From Rahnella sikkimica (GTDB lineage: Bacteria; Pseudomonadota; Gammaproteobacteria; Enterobacterales; Enterobacteriaceae): a stretch of DNA of 64,000 nt. Each line of letters opens with the position of its first letter. Positions within the stretch are counted from its first letter, which is position 1. Shown here one piece after another: positions 45,550-54,818 of this stretch. The position numbers and the translations under genes were made by a program. The notes beneath the pieces are model-generated. The model did not search any database, was not told the origin of the DNA, and was given only the letters and a program-made list of their open reading frames with translations. The stretch covers positions 62,001 to 126,000 of the forward strand of contig NZ_CP019062.1 of assembly GCF_002951615.1 (NCBI RefSeq), read 5' to 3'.

Positions 45550-47034
45550 ATGATACCTGTCGTTGCGCTTGTAGGGCGCCCGAATGTGGGTAAATCCACT
45601 TTATTTAACCGTTTAACCAAGACGCGTGATGCGCTGGTTGCGGATTTCCCGGGGCTTACGCGTGACCGCAAGTATGGTCGTGCAGAAATTGAGGGTAATG
45701 AATTCATCATCGTTGATACCGGCGGTATCGACGGTACGGAAGATGGCGTCGAAACCCGCATGGCCGGGCAGTCACTGCTGGCAATCGAAGAAGCCGACAT
45801 CGTCTTATTCATGGTCGATGCACGTGCGGGCCTGATGCCTGCCGATCAGGGCATTGCCCAGCATCTTCGCAGCCGTGAAAAATCGACATTCCTGGTGGCG
45901 AACAAAACTGACGGTTTAGATCCTGACAGTGCGATCGGCGATTTCTATTCCCTCGGTCTGGGCGAAGTCTACGCAATCGCGGCTTCTCATGGTCGTGGCG
46001 TCGCGCAACTGATCGAACACGTTCTGGTGCCGTTTGTTGGCGAAAAACCAGAAGAAGTTGAGCTGACGGAAGAAGAAGCCAACGCCGCTTACTGGGCTGA
46101 ACAGGAAGCAACCGGTGATGAAATCCCGGAAGATGAAGAAGACGATTTCGACCCAACGACTTTGCCGATCAAACTGGCTATCGTCGGGCGTCCGAACGTG
46201 GGTAAGTCCACACTGACTAACCGTATTCTGGGTGAAGAGCGCGTCGTGGTTTACGACATGCCGGGTACCACCCGTGACAGTATTTATATCCCGATGGTGC
46301 GTGATGAGCGTGAATACGTTCTGATCGACACCGCCGGTGTCCGTAAGCGCGGGAAAGTCACTGAAACGGTTGAGAAATTCTCCGTTATCAAAACGCTGAA
46401 AGCGATTGAAGATGCTAACGTCGTGATGCTGGTCGTCGATGCCCGCGACGGTATCTCCGATCAGGATCTTTCGCTGCTGGGCTTCATCCTTAACAGCGGT
46501 CGCTCACTGCTGATTGTGGTGAACAAGTGGGACGGAATGAGTGAAGAAGCCCGTGCTCAGGTCAAAGATCAGCTGGATCTGCGCCTCGGTTTTGTTGACT
46601 TTGCGCGTATCCACTTCATTTCTGCTCTGCACGGCAGCGGCGTGGGCAACCTGTTTGAATCCGTGATTGAAGCGTATACCTGCGCGACCACTCGCGTGAG
46701 CACTTCCATGCTGACCCGCATCATGCAGATGGCCGCTGACGACCATCAGCCACCGCTGGTAAACGGTCGCCGCGTTAAACTGAAATATGCGCATGCCGGG
46801 GGCTATAACCCGCCAATCGTGGTCATCCACGGTAACCAGGTGAAAGATCTGGCTGATTCCTACAAACGCTATCTGATGAACTACTTCCGTCGTTCACTGA
46901 AAGTGATGGGGACGCCTATCCGCATTCAGTTCAAAGAGGGCGAGAACCCGTATGAGGGTAAGAAAAACTCGCTGTCGCCGCACCAGCAACGTAAGCGCCG
47001 ACGCCTGATGCAGCACCTGAAAAACAAATCCTAA
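45550..47034 (+). CDS. der: ribosome assembly GTPase Der (EngA)
   Basis: 494 residues with two tandem GTPase domains: first G1 [12 protein letters not shown] (~8), second [12 protein letters not shown] (~212), both with DTGG/DTAG and NKTD/NKWD motifs, an acidic linker between them (EDEEDDFDP), and a C-terminal KH-like domain with a basic end. Required for 50S maturation. A terminator follows. Confidence 0.97.
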   Translation: MIPVVALVGRPNVGKSTLFNRLTKTRDALVADFPGLTRDRKYGRAEIEGNEFIIVDTGGIDGTEDGVETRMAGQSLLAIEEADIVLFMVDARAGLMPADQGIAQHLRSREKSTFLVANKTDGLDPDSAIGDFYSLGLGEVYAIAASHGRGVAQLIEHVLVPFVGEKPEEVELTEEEANAAYWAEQEATGDEIPEDEEDDFDPTTLPIKLAIVGRPNVGKSTLTNRILGEERVVVYDMPGTTRDSIYIPMVRDEREYVLIDTAGVRKRGKVTETVEKFSVIKTLKAIEDANVVMLVVDARDGISDQDLSLLGFILNSGRSLLIVVNKWDGMSEEARAQVKDQLDLRLGFVDFARIHFISALHGSGVGNLFESVIEAYTCATTRVSTSMLTRIMQMAADDHQPPLVNGRRVKLKYAHAGGYNPPIVVIHGNQVKDLADSYKRYLMNYFRRSLKVMGTPIRIQFKEGENPYEGKKNSLSPHQQRKRRRLMQHLKNKS

Positions 47035-47037
47035 ACT

Positions 47038-47068
47038 GATGGGGTGCATGAAAATGTACCCCATTTTT
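47038..47068 (+). terminator. intrinsic terminator after der
   Basis: Stem ATGGGGTGCAT/ATGTACCCCAT (one G-U pair), tetraloop GAAA, then six T residues. Confidence 0.85.
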
Positions 47069-47099
47069 TGTCTCACGTTTCCTGCAAGGAGCTGGCTGG

Positions 47100-48056
47100 A
47101 TGTTCTGGCAGACCTGGAGTTTTGCATTTGGCGTTACCGTTCCGAACTTACTGATCTTACTGCTGGGCGTGATGTTGCGCCGCACCGGGCTGATGGACGA
47201 CAATTTCAACGAGAAAGCCAGCCGGTTGGTGTTTAACATTGCGCTGCCTTGCCTGCTTTTTTTCAGCGTCGCGCAGGGGCATGATTCCTCCGGCTCCAAC
47301 CTCCCGCTGGCACTTTACGGTGGGATCGCCACCGTCGTTTCCTTTTTACTGCTGGAACTGGTTGCCCTTAAACTGGTGAAAGATCCGCGCGAACGCGGCA
47401 TCTTCGTGCAGGGAGGGTTTCGCGCCAATACCGGTATCGCCGGTCTTGCATACGCGTCGCTGGCGTTCGGTAATGAAGGCATTGCTCTGGGCTCAATGTA
47501 TCTGGCGGTGACGGTGATTCTTTTCAACGTACTGTCGGTGATTACACTGACCCGTAGCCTGAAAGGCGGGCAGGGGAAACGGATTGGACTGAAACCCATC
47601 TTGCACGGGATTATCACGAATCCGCTGATTATCGGTCTGGTGCTCGGTCTGGCATTCCAGCACAGCCATTTACCGATGCCCGCAACGATAGCCAGTACCG
47701 GCAATTTTATTTCCGGCATGGCACTGCCGCTGGCGATGTTGTGCGCCGGAGCAAGTCTGGACTGGCGTGCAATGTTCCGCAGTTCTAATGTCGCTGCCTG
47801 GTCTTCGGCTTCACGCGTGATTTTTGTCCCTGCGCTGATGACGTTCGGCGCCTGGCTGTTCGGTTTTCGTGGTGCCGCGCTGGGTGTGATTTTTCTCTTT
47901 TCCTGCACACCGACGGCAGCCGGTAGTTATGTCATGACGCGCGCGATGGGCGGCAATGCCACGCTGGCGGCGAATATTATTGCGGTGACCACGTTAGGAT
48001 CATTTTTTACCACCGCTCTGGGGCTGTATTTATTACGCACACTGGGCGTTATTTAA
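47100..48056 (+). CDS. AEC family transporter (auxin efflux carrier-like)
   Basis: 318 residues with ten predicted membrane helices in two five-helix halves (N-terminus SFAFGVTVPNLLILLLGVML, C-terminal half from HGIITNPLIIGLVLGL). Family members export or import dicarboxylates or amino-acid derivatives; the substrate here is unknown. It is inserted between der and yfgJ, which are adjacent in E. coli, and runs 12 bp from yfgJ. Confidence 0.85.
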   Translation: MFWQTWSFAFGVTVPNLLILLLGVMLRRTGLMDDNFNEKASRLVFNIALPCLLFFSVAQGHDSSGSNLPLALYGGIATVVSFLLLELVALKLVKDPRERGIFVQGGFRANTGIAGLAYASLAFGNEGIALGSMYLAVTVILFNVLSVITLTRSLKGGQGKRIGLKPILHGIITNPLIIGLVLGLAFQHSHLPMPATIASTGNFISGMALPLAMLCAGASLDWRAMFRSSNVAAWSSASRVIFVPALMTFGAWLFGFRGAALGVIFLFSCTPTAAGSYVMTRAMGGNATLAANIIAVTTLGSFFTTALGLYLLRTLGVI

Positions 48057-48068
48057 AGGAAATATTCG

Positions 48069-48299
48069 ATGGATGCATTTTGTCCGGTTTGCAGTCAGCC
48101 CATGAACTGGGTGAGCGGTCACTTTCACTGTGAACCCTGTCAGACGAGTTACACACAAACGGCGTTATGCCCGGATTGCCATCAGCCGTTGCAGGAACTG
48201 AAAGCCTGCGGCGCGGTCGATTATTTCTGCCAAAACGGGCACGGGATGATTTCTAAAAAACGGGTACAGTTTACCTATTCCCCTTATTCGCAAGAGTGA
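48069..48299 (+). CDS. yfgJ: zinc-ribbon protein YfgJ
   Basis: 76 residues with two treble Cys pairs: CPVC and CEPC near the start, then CPDC and an isolated Cys/His set (YFCQNGHG). Two small zinc-ribbon knuckles are expected. Function unknown. AAGGA lies before the ATG. Its last 16 bp overlap the converging inhibitor gene. Confidence 0.88.
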   Translation: MDAFCPVCSQPMNWVSGHFHCEPCQTSYTQTALCPDCHQPLQELKACGAVDYFCQNGHGMISKKRVQFTYSPYSQE

Positions 48300-48631
48300 T
48301 TTTCATCTGGCGGTGCCTGTTTCCATAAATCGACCAGCTCTTCCGGTGCCTGAGTTTCAGGAATGATCACCACCAGACTGGCGGTGGTTTCCGCCGAGGC
48401 GTAATAAATCTCAAGCCGGAAATAACGCTGGTCGCCGCGACCCGCGTTTTCTTTTTCCTGCGCATAAGGCAATGTTTTGTTGATAAGCTGGCAGATTTCC
48501 TGCCGCTTACCATCGCTCATTCCGGAAAGATCAACCCGCCGTGGCCCGCTGAGTTTGGGAATAAAGGCAATGCCGCCTTCGCGATAAATCTCGATCACCG
48601 CATTGCTTTCCAGCGAATCTAAAGGTTTCAT
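48284..48631 (-). CDS. emfourin-type protealysin inhibitor
   Basis: 115 residues, no signal peptide. Its start codon directly abuts the protease stop (TAAATG), so it is translationally coupled. In Serratia proteamaculans a gene in this exact position encodes emfourin, a slow-tight inhibitor of protealysin; the LSGPRRVDLSGMSDG and YFRLEIYYASAET segments fit that family from recall. It would protect cytoplasmic proteins from the protease made without a signal peptide. Confidence 0.8.
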   Translation of the reverse strand: MKPLDSLESNAVIEIYREGGIAFIPKLSGPRRVDLSGMSDGKRQEICQLINKTLPYAQEKENAGRGDQRYFRLEIYYASAETTASLVVIIPETQAPEELVDLWKQAPPDENHSCE

Positions 48632-49666
48632 TTACATCACTCCGACCTGCTCCCAGGCCTCACGAACCGCCTGTGCAATGGTATCGTCGAACCGTTTACC
48701 GGCATGTTGCACCGTGAGCTGAGCGAAGGTCACAAAGTCAGCATTCTTCGGCAGGGATTTATCACACACCGTGTCGTACCAGACATACCCCGCGCGCTCC
48801 CAGGCATTGCCTCCGAGTTGGGTCGCCGCCAGATAGAATGCACGGTTAGGGATCCCCGAATTAATGTGTACGCCGCCGTTATCGTCGCGGGTATTTACAT
48901 ACCCTTTCATGTCGGCCGGTTGAGGATCTTTACCGAGCAGCGGGTCATCGTAGGCCGTTCCCGGATGTGACATTGAACGCAGGCCTGTGCCGTGAATGCC
49001 TTTTGCCAGCAGGCCTTCGCCGATAATCCAGTCGGCTTTATCTGCCGTTTGCTTCAGGTGGAACTGTTTCACCAGGGAGCCGAAAACGTCAGAAAGCGAT
49101 TCGTTCAGCGCGCCGGATTGCCCGTTATAGTCGAGACCCGCTTCGCTTTCGGTCACACCGTGGGAAAGCTCGTGGCCCACAACGTCAATCGCAATCGTGA
49201 AGCGGTTGAAAATCTCACCGTCACCGTCGCCGAATACCATTTGCTGGCCATTCCAGAAAGCGTTCTGATAGCCTTTGTCATAGTGAACGGTGCCGAGCAA
49301 CGCCAGCCCTTTATTGTCGAGGGAATTGCGCTGATACGCCTGCCAGAAGAAATCATAGGTCACGCCGAGATAATCATAGGCTTCATCCACGGCGACATCC
49401 CCGTTGCTAGCCTGACCTTCTTTACGCACCGATTCACCGGGTAGTTTTGTGGAATTTTTCGCGTCATAAATATCACGCTCGACCTGACCGGCTCTGGCTG
49501 TGGTGATTTTTTGCGGTTTGGCGTAAGGCTGCGCCATCAGCGTATTCACATGTACCAGCGTTTGTCTGGCGCAATTGCGCTGAGGCTCGGTGCCGTGTTC
49601 GATAATCCGGTTGAGGATATAGGGCGGAATAACGCTGTTGTAACGCTTCGCTGAACTATGATTCAT
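48632..49666 (-). CDS. protealysin-like M4 metalloprotease
   Basis: 344 residues from the ATG preceded by AAGGAG. There is no signal peptide; a short ~50-residue propeptide begins with the family motif PPYILNRI (14-21), typical of protealysins and unlike long thermolysin propeptides. The zinc site is HELSH (165-169) with the third ligand in GALNESLSDVFG (Glu189). Substrates of the Serratia enzyme include actin and OmpX. The inhibitor gene follows directly. Confidence 0.9.
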   Translation of the reverse strand: MNHSSAKRYNSVIPPYILNRIIEHGTEPQRNCARQTLVHVNTLMAQPYAKPQKITTARAGQVERDIYDAKNSTKLPGESVRKEGQASNGDVAVDEAYDYLGVTYDFFWQAYQRNSLDNKGLALLGTVHYDKGYQNAFWNGQQMVFGDGDGEIFNRFTIAIDVVGHELSHGVTESEAGLDYNGQSGALNESLSDVFGSLVKQFHLKQTADKADWIIGEGLLAKGIHGTGLRSMSHPGTAYDDPLLGKDPQPADMKGYVNTRDDNGGVHINSGIPNRAFYLAATQLGGNAWERAGYVWYDTVCDKSLPKNADFVTFAQLTVQHAGKRFDDTIAQAVREAWEQVGVM

Positions 49667-49802
49667 CGTGAATCTCCTTATCAAGTGTCACCCGCAGGTG
49701 AAAGAAAGGTGTTCTGACTGCCTGATACTGAAAGGCGGCTAATGATTAGCCGTCTTCAGACAGTATAGGACTGCGTTGCGCGATGTCCGTGAAAGATGAG
49801 AT

Positions 49803-50885
49803 TTATCTGTCCGGTAAAGGATCGTACAACAGATGCGGGCGGGGAGTCAGGGCGCGGCCGGTGGCTTTGCGTACAGAATTGCGTACCACCAGTTTTCCCT
49901 GCAAAAGCTGGGTGGTATGAGGCGCATCCGGACGCAACATCCGGCGTTGCAGCAGGGAGATGGCTTCCGCTCCCAGCTCGTCACGCGGAACGTGAACGGC
50001 GGTCAGAGGAACGTCGTGAATTTCGGCCAGGTTAAACCCGTCGGTGCTGATGACGCTGATATCGCCCGGCACTGATAGCCCTCTTTTCGCCAGCGCGGCA
50101 ACCACGCCGGATGCCATAAAGTCGCCACCAGCCAAAATGGCTGTTGGCAACGGCTGATCCGGCGGCAGAGAATCAAGGTATTCGAGCAGCGCCTGTTCGC
50201 TTTCCTGTGCGCCAAATCCTGACGTATTCAGCAAATGCTGGCTGTCGCTGAACGTCTGATGGTTGCGGGAGAATGCCTGCTTAATGCCGGTCAGGCGCAG
50301 CTCCATAGTATGACGGCGCAGGCATTGCACCGTCACGATGTGCGTATGGCCTTGTGCGAACAGATAATCGCAGGCGAAATCTCCCATTGTCTGATGATCG
50401 GGGCTGACGCTGTCGTGGCGCATATGCCGGTCATGGCAATTGACCAGCACACAGGGTTTTGCCATTTCGGCCGCCAGCTGATGAATATGCGGATCGTCGA
50501 TGCCGACCAGCAAAACGGCTTCAGTCAGCGGATCGGTCATTTTGGCGATGAACAGCGCGGCGTCGGCGTTTTCTTCTTCCATCGCACAATAGCGGACACG
50601 CACTTCGTGACTGGCGGTGGACGCCAGAATGCCCTGGATCACCTTGTAGTAAAAAATATCACTGCGCACATCAAAGGCGCGGGCCGGGGCGAAGATCATC
50701 AGATTATTGAGCATCAGCCTGCCGGTGGACAGTTCGTCAAAAACGCCCTGTGATTTAGCGCATTCAAGAACCCGATCGCGGGCTTTGCTGCTGGTGTTAT
50801 TTTTTCCGGCCAGAACCCGTGAAACTGTACTGATTGACAGCCCCGTCTGGTCGGAAATTTGCTGGATATTTAACTTTCCTTTCAA
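49803..50885 (-). CDS. LacI-family repressor
   Basis: 360 residues from a TTG preceded by AAGGAG, so that the HTH begins at once (LNIQQISDQTGLSISTVSRVLAG). The hinge and periplasmic-binding-protein-like effector domain follow. It is divergent from the MFS/GH31 pair, its presumed target. A weak LacI-like palindrome, TGAAAGCTTTTGCA at 50988-51001, lies between them. Confidence 0.9.
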   Translation of the reverse strand: MKGKLNIQQISDQTGLSISTVSRVLAGKNNTSSKARDRVLECAKSQGVFDELSTGRLMLNNLMIFAPARAFDVRSDIFYYKVIQGILASTASHEVRVRYCAMEEENADAALFIAKMTDPLTEAVLLVGIDDPHIHQLAAEMAKPCVLVNCHDRHMRHDSVSPDHQTMGDFACDYLFAQGHTHIVTVQCLRRHTMELRLTGIKQAFSRNHQTFSDSQHLLNTSGFGAQESEQALLEYLDSLPPDQPLPTAILAGGDFMASGVVAALAKRGLSVPGDISVISTDGFNLAEIHDVPLTAVHVPRDELGAEAISLLQRRMLRPDAPHTTQLLQGKLVVRNSVRKATGRALTPRPHLLYDPLPDR

Positions 50886-51100
50886 ACTGTGATCTCCTTC
50901 AAAATCGCTCCTGCAAAATTTTTCACCCACGCAGATGGCTACGCCATAAGCTTTCGCCCGCTCTCGTTTCGCACCGAAGTTATAGCGTGAAAGCTTTTGC
51001 AAAAAATCACGTTTCGCTCACAAATCCGTCTGCCTACTCTGCGGAAGTACCTCAAATAACACATCATCTGCGGCAACGGCCGACGGATGGGAGAACAGGC

Positions 51101-52414
51101 ATGACAATTCAAATAAACACCGAAACGGCCGCCGTGACAGGGCGTCGTAAAATAAAAGCTTTACGCTGGTGGATGCTGGCGCTGTTCCTCCTCGGCGTGA
51201 CGGTTAACTACGTCACCCGAAATTCTCTGGGTTTACTGGCTGCTGAACTTAAAACCAGCCTGAACATGACGACCGAACAATATTCCTACATCGTCGCGGC
51301 GTTTCAGGCGGCTTACACGATATTCCAGCCGTTGTGCGGCTGGCTGATTGACGTTATCGGGCTGAAACTTGGCTTTCTGATTTGTGCGTCAATCTGGGCT
51401 GTGGTTTGTATGTTGCACGCGGGTGCGGGCAGCTGGATCCAGCTTGCCGTCTTGCGTTTCTTCATGGGGAGCGCCGAAGCGGCGGCCACACCGGCCAACG
51501 CAAAAGCGATTTCCGACTGGTTCCCGCGTAAAGAACGTCCGGTTGCTGCGGGCTGGGCGGGCGTCGGCTTCTCCATCGGCGCAATGCTGGCACCGCCGAT
51601 CATTCTGGTAGCGCACATATCATTTGGCTGGCGTGGCGCGTTCCTGTTTTGCGGCGTGCTGTCGATGCTGTGGGTTCTGCTGTGGTGGAAATTTTATCAT
51701 TCACCGGAAACGCATCCGAACTTAAGCAAGGAAGAACTGGCGCTGATCCGTCAGGACAACGAGCCGCAGCAGGAACGCCTGCCGTTCATTAAATCCCTGA
51801 AAATTGTCTGCAAGAACAAGAAATTCTACGGCATCGCCATTCCGGCATTTCTGGCTGAACCGGCATGGGCCGTCTTCAGTTTCTGGGTGCCGCTGTATCT
51901 CGCCAACGAGCGCGGCATGGATTTAAAGCACATCGTGATGTTCGCCTGGTTGCCGTTCCTGGCCGCCGATCTGGGCAGTATCGCCAGCGGGTATCTCACT
52001 ACGCTCTACCGCAAAGTTTTCGGCTGTACCCGCATTAACTCCATTGTGGCCAGCTCCGTCACCGGCGCATTCATGATGCTGTCCCTGGCGCTGGTTGCAC
52101 TGACGCAAAGCCCGTATGCCGCCATCGCACTGATTTCCATCGGCGGATTCGGCCATCAGGTTATTTCCTGCATGCTCAGTGCGGTTGTCGTCGAAACATT
52201 CGATAAAAGTCAGGTTGCGACCGTCAACGGAATGCGCGGTTCTTCCGCGTGGATTGCCAGCTTCCTGTTTTCACTGCTGATTGGCGCAGTGGCCGACACG
52301 ATTGGTTTTAATCCGTTGTTTATCGCCATGGGATTCTTTGATTTGGTTGGGGCCGTATTCCTGATTGCCCTGATCGCAGAACGCCGCAATCCGGCAAAAA
52401 GGGAGAGTGTATGA
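51101..52414 (+). CDS. MFS transporter, anion:cation symporter (ACS) family
   Basis: 437 residues from the ATG with GGGAG upstream. Twelve helices; the N-terminus LLGVTVNYVTRNSLGLLAAE is typical of ACS transporters such as ExuT and GudP, which import uronates and other organic anions. The 4-bp overlap with the GH31 gene and the LacI repressor imply uptake of a glycoside or its acidic form. Confidence 0.88.
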   Translation: MTIQINTETAAVTGRRKIKALRWWMLALFLLGVTVNYVTRNSLGLLAAELKTSLNMTTEQYSYIVAAFQAAYTIFQPLCGWLIDVIGLKLGFLICASIWAVVCMLHAGAGSWIQLAVLRFFMGSAEAAATPANAKAISDWFPRKERPVAAGWAGVGFSIGAMLAPPIILVAHISFGWRGAFLFCGVLSMLWVLLWWKFYHSPETHPNLSKEELALIRQDNEPQQERLPFIKSLKIVCKNKKFYGIAIPAFLAEPAWAVFSFWVPLYLANERGMDLKHIVMFAWLPFLAADLGSIASGYLTTLYRKVFGCTRINSIVASSVTGAFMMLSLALVALTQSPYAAIALISIGGFGHQVISCMLSAVVVETFDKSQVATVNGMRGSSAWIASFLFSLLIGAVADTIGFNPLFIAMGFFDLVGAVFLIALIAERRNPAKRESV

Positions 52415-54774
52415 AAACGTTAAAACACTGGGAGCTTGCCGGGCAGGACAACGCAGGCGTGGATCTGCGTGTTGACGGTAAGCATCTGTTTTGTTTGCGG
52501 GTGCTTGAGCAGGGGCTGATTCGCGTCTTTATTCAGCGCAACGGCGAACTGGCGCTGGACAGAACCTGGAGCATCGCGCCACAAAATGATGTGCCGTGGG
52601 AAGGACGTGACCGCCTGAGCAGCGAAGGTTTTTCGCAGCCGGGCTACCAGTTGTCACAAGGTGAAGACTCGCTGACGTTAACAACCGACGCGCTGCGCGT
52701 CACGGTTCATCAGCCGTTGTGGCTGGAGTGGGAACATAAAAACACGGCGGGTGAATGGCAGCCGCTGGTCAGTGACCGCAAAACCGGCGCGTATATGCTG
52801 GCAGTAAAAGGCGATGCCTCGGCGCATTACCAGCTACGTGAAAAGCAGGACGGTGTGTACGGGCTGGGTGAAAAGGCCGGTGATCTCAATCGCAGCGGCC
52901 GCCGTTTCGAAATGCGTAATCTTGATGCGATGGGTTATAACGCGGCCAGCACCGACCCGTTGTACAAACATATTCCGTTTACGATGACGCGCCGCAATGA
53001 CGTCAGTTTCGGCCTGTTCTACGACAATCTCAGCAATGTATGGCTGGATCTGGGCAATGAGCTGGATAACTACCATCTGCCATACCGCCGTTTCAGCGCT
53101 GAAGCGGGCGATCTGGATTACTACCTGTTTATCGGTCCGACGTCGCTGGACGTCACCAAAAAGCTGGTGAAGCTGACCGGCAAAACCACATTCGGCCCGA
53201 AATGGAGCCTCGGTTACAGCGGTTCGACGATGTATTACACCGACGCGCCGGACGCCCAGCAGCAACTGATGAAATTCATCACGCTGTGCCAGCAGCACGA
53301 AATTCCGTGCGATTCCTTCCAGCTTTCATCGGGTTACACGTCGATTGGCAACAAACGTTACGTGTTCAACTGGAACTACGACAAAGTGCCTGAGCCGGAA
53401 GTGATGTCGAAAGCGTTTCTTGACGCCGGTATCCGTCTGGCCGCTAACATCAAACCCTGTCTGTTGCAGGATCACCCGCAATACGGGCAAGTGGCGGAGC
53501 AGGGCTTGTTCATTCGCGACAGCGAAAGCAACCAGCCGGAGCGTTCGGTTTTCTGGGATGACGAAGGTTCACATCTCGATTTCACGCATCCGTCCGCCGT
53601 GCGCTGGTGGCAAAAAGGCGTAACGCAGCAGTTGCTGGAAAAAGGCATCGGCTCGACCTGGAACGACAACAACGAATACGAAGTCTGGGACAGCGATGCG
53701 CACTGCCACGGATTCGGCAAATCGATCGCCATCAAACACATCCGGCCGGTTATGCCGTTGCTGATGATGCGTGCGTCGTTTGAAGCGCAGCAAAAATTTG
53801 CGCCGGAAACCCGTCCGTACCTGATTTCGCGTTCCGGCTGTGCGGGAATGCAGCGTTATGTGCAGACGTGGAGCGGCGATAACCGTACCAACTGGCAGAC
53901 GTTGCGTTATAACACGCGTATGGGCATCGGGATGAGTTTGTCCGGTTTGTACAACGTCGGGCATGACGTCGGCGGGTTCTCCGGCGATAAACCGGAGGCT
54001 GAACTGTTTGTTCGTTGGGTACAAAACGGTGTGATGCATCCGCGTTTTACCATTCACTCATGGAATGACGATAACACCGTGAATGAGCCGTGGATGTACC
54101 CGCAGGTGACGCCGATGATCCGTGACGCGATCCGCTTGCGTTACCGCCTGTTGCCGTATTTCTACACGCTGTTGTGGCAGGCGCATACCGAAGATGAACC
54201 GATGCTGCGTCCGACGTTCCTCGATCACGAACACGACGAGAATACGTTCACCGAGACCGATGATTTCCTGATGGGACGCGACTTGCTGGTCGCCAGCGTT
54301 GTGGAAGAAGGTCAGCGCGAACGCAGCGTCTATTTGCCGGATAACGGCATCGGCTGGTGTGATTTCTATACCGGCGAATGGTTTGCCGGTGGTCAGACAA
54401 TCACCCGTGATGCACCGCTGGATCGCCTGCCGCTGCTGGTGCGCGCCGGTGCAGCGCTGCCGCAATCTTCCCGTCTCGCGCACGTTGACGCCAGCCGGGA
54501 TATGCTGCGTGAGCTGCATGTTTATCCGGCGGCAGGTCAGGCGCAATCAAGCGGGATACTGTTTGAAGATGATGGCGAAAGCCACCGCTGGGAGCAAAAT
54601 CATGCGATGTGGGTGAACTGGGAAATTATCAGTAACGGGCAGCGGATTGATATCACGCTGACTCAGCGCGGCGATTTCAAACCGGCGTGGAAAACCCTGA
54701 ACATTGTTCTGCCGGAAAGTGAAAAGCGTGAGCTTTGGGTGAACGGCGTGAAAACCAATTGCTATAATCTGTAA
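52411..54774 (+). CDS. glycoside hydrolase family 31 (alpha-glucosidase/xylosidase type)
   Basis: 787 residues: N-terminal beta-sandwich, (beta/alpha)8 barrel, C-terminal beta domains. By position the nucleophile is Asp419 in STWNDNNEYEVW and the acid/base Asp490 in TWSGDN. The 71-residue spacing matches GH31. No signal peptide, so it acts on imported sugar. The specificity among glucose, xylose or sulfoquinovose linkages cannot be read from these motifs alone. Confidence 0.9.
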   Translation: MKTLKHWELAGQDNAGVDLRVDGKHLFCLRVLEQGLIRVFIQRNGELALDRTWSIAPQNDVPWEGRDRLSSEGFSQPGYQLSQGEDSLTLTTDALRVTVHQPLWLEWEHKNTAGEWQPLVSDRKTGAYMLAVKGDASAHYQLREKQDGVYGLGEKAGDLNRSGRRFEMRNLDAMGYNAASTDPLYKHIPFTMTRRNDVSFGLFYDNLSNVWLDLGNELDNYHLPYRRFSAEAGDLDYYLFIGPTSLDVTKKLVKLTGKTTFGPKWSLGYSGSTMYYTDAPDAQQQLMKFITLCQQHEIPCDSFQLSSGYTSIGNKRYVFNWNYDKVPEPEVMSKAFLDAGIRLAANIKPCLLQDHPQYGQVAEQGLFIRDSESNQPERSVFWDDEGSHLDFTHPSAVRWWQKGVTQQLLEKGIGSTWNDNNEYEVWDSDAHCHGFGKSIAIKHIRPVMPLLMMRASFEAQQKFAPETRPYLISRSGCAGMQRYVQTWSGDNRTNWQTLRYNTRMGIGMSLSGLYNVGHDVGGFSGDKPEAELFVRWVQNGVMHPRFTIHSWNDDNTVNEPWMYPQVTPMIRDAIRLRYRLLPYFYTLLWQAHTEDEPMLRPTFLDHEHDENTFTETDDFLMGRDLLVASVVEEGQRERSVYLPDNGIGWCDFYTGEWFAGGQTITRDAPLDRLPLLVRAGAALPQSSRLAHVDASRDMLRELHVYPAAGQAQSSGILFEDDGESHRWEQNHAMWVNWEIISNGQRIDITLTQRGDFKPAWKTLNIVLPESEKRELWVNGVKTNCYNL

Positions 54775-54785
54775 TATTTTCAAAC

Positions 54786-54808
54786 ACCTCCCCTGCGAAG
54801 GGGAGGTC
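54786..54808. terminator. GC-rich hairpin between the GH31 gene and xseA
   Basis: Stem ACCTCCCCT/AGGGGAGGT with a short loop separates two converging genes. T-runs are poor, so it may act as a weak bidirectional terminator or 3' stabiliser. Confidence 0.5.
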
Positions 54809-54818
54809 AATCCAACGC

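Noticed and set aside
50988..51001. TGAAAGCTTTTGCA as the LacI-repressor operator
   Set aside because: The symmetry is partial (central AAAGCTTT only), so it is mentioned with the repressor but not listed as a site.
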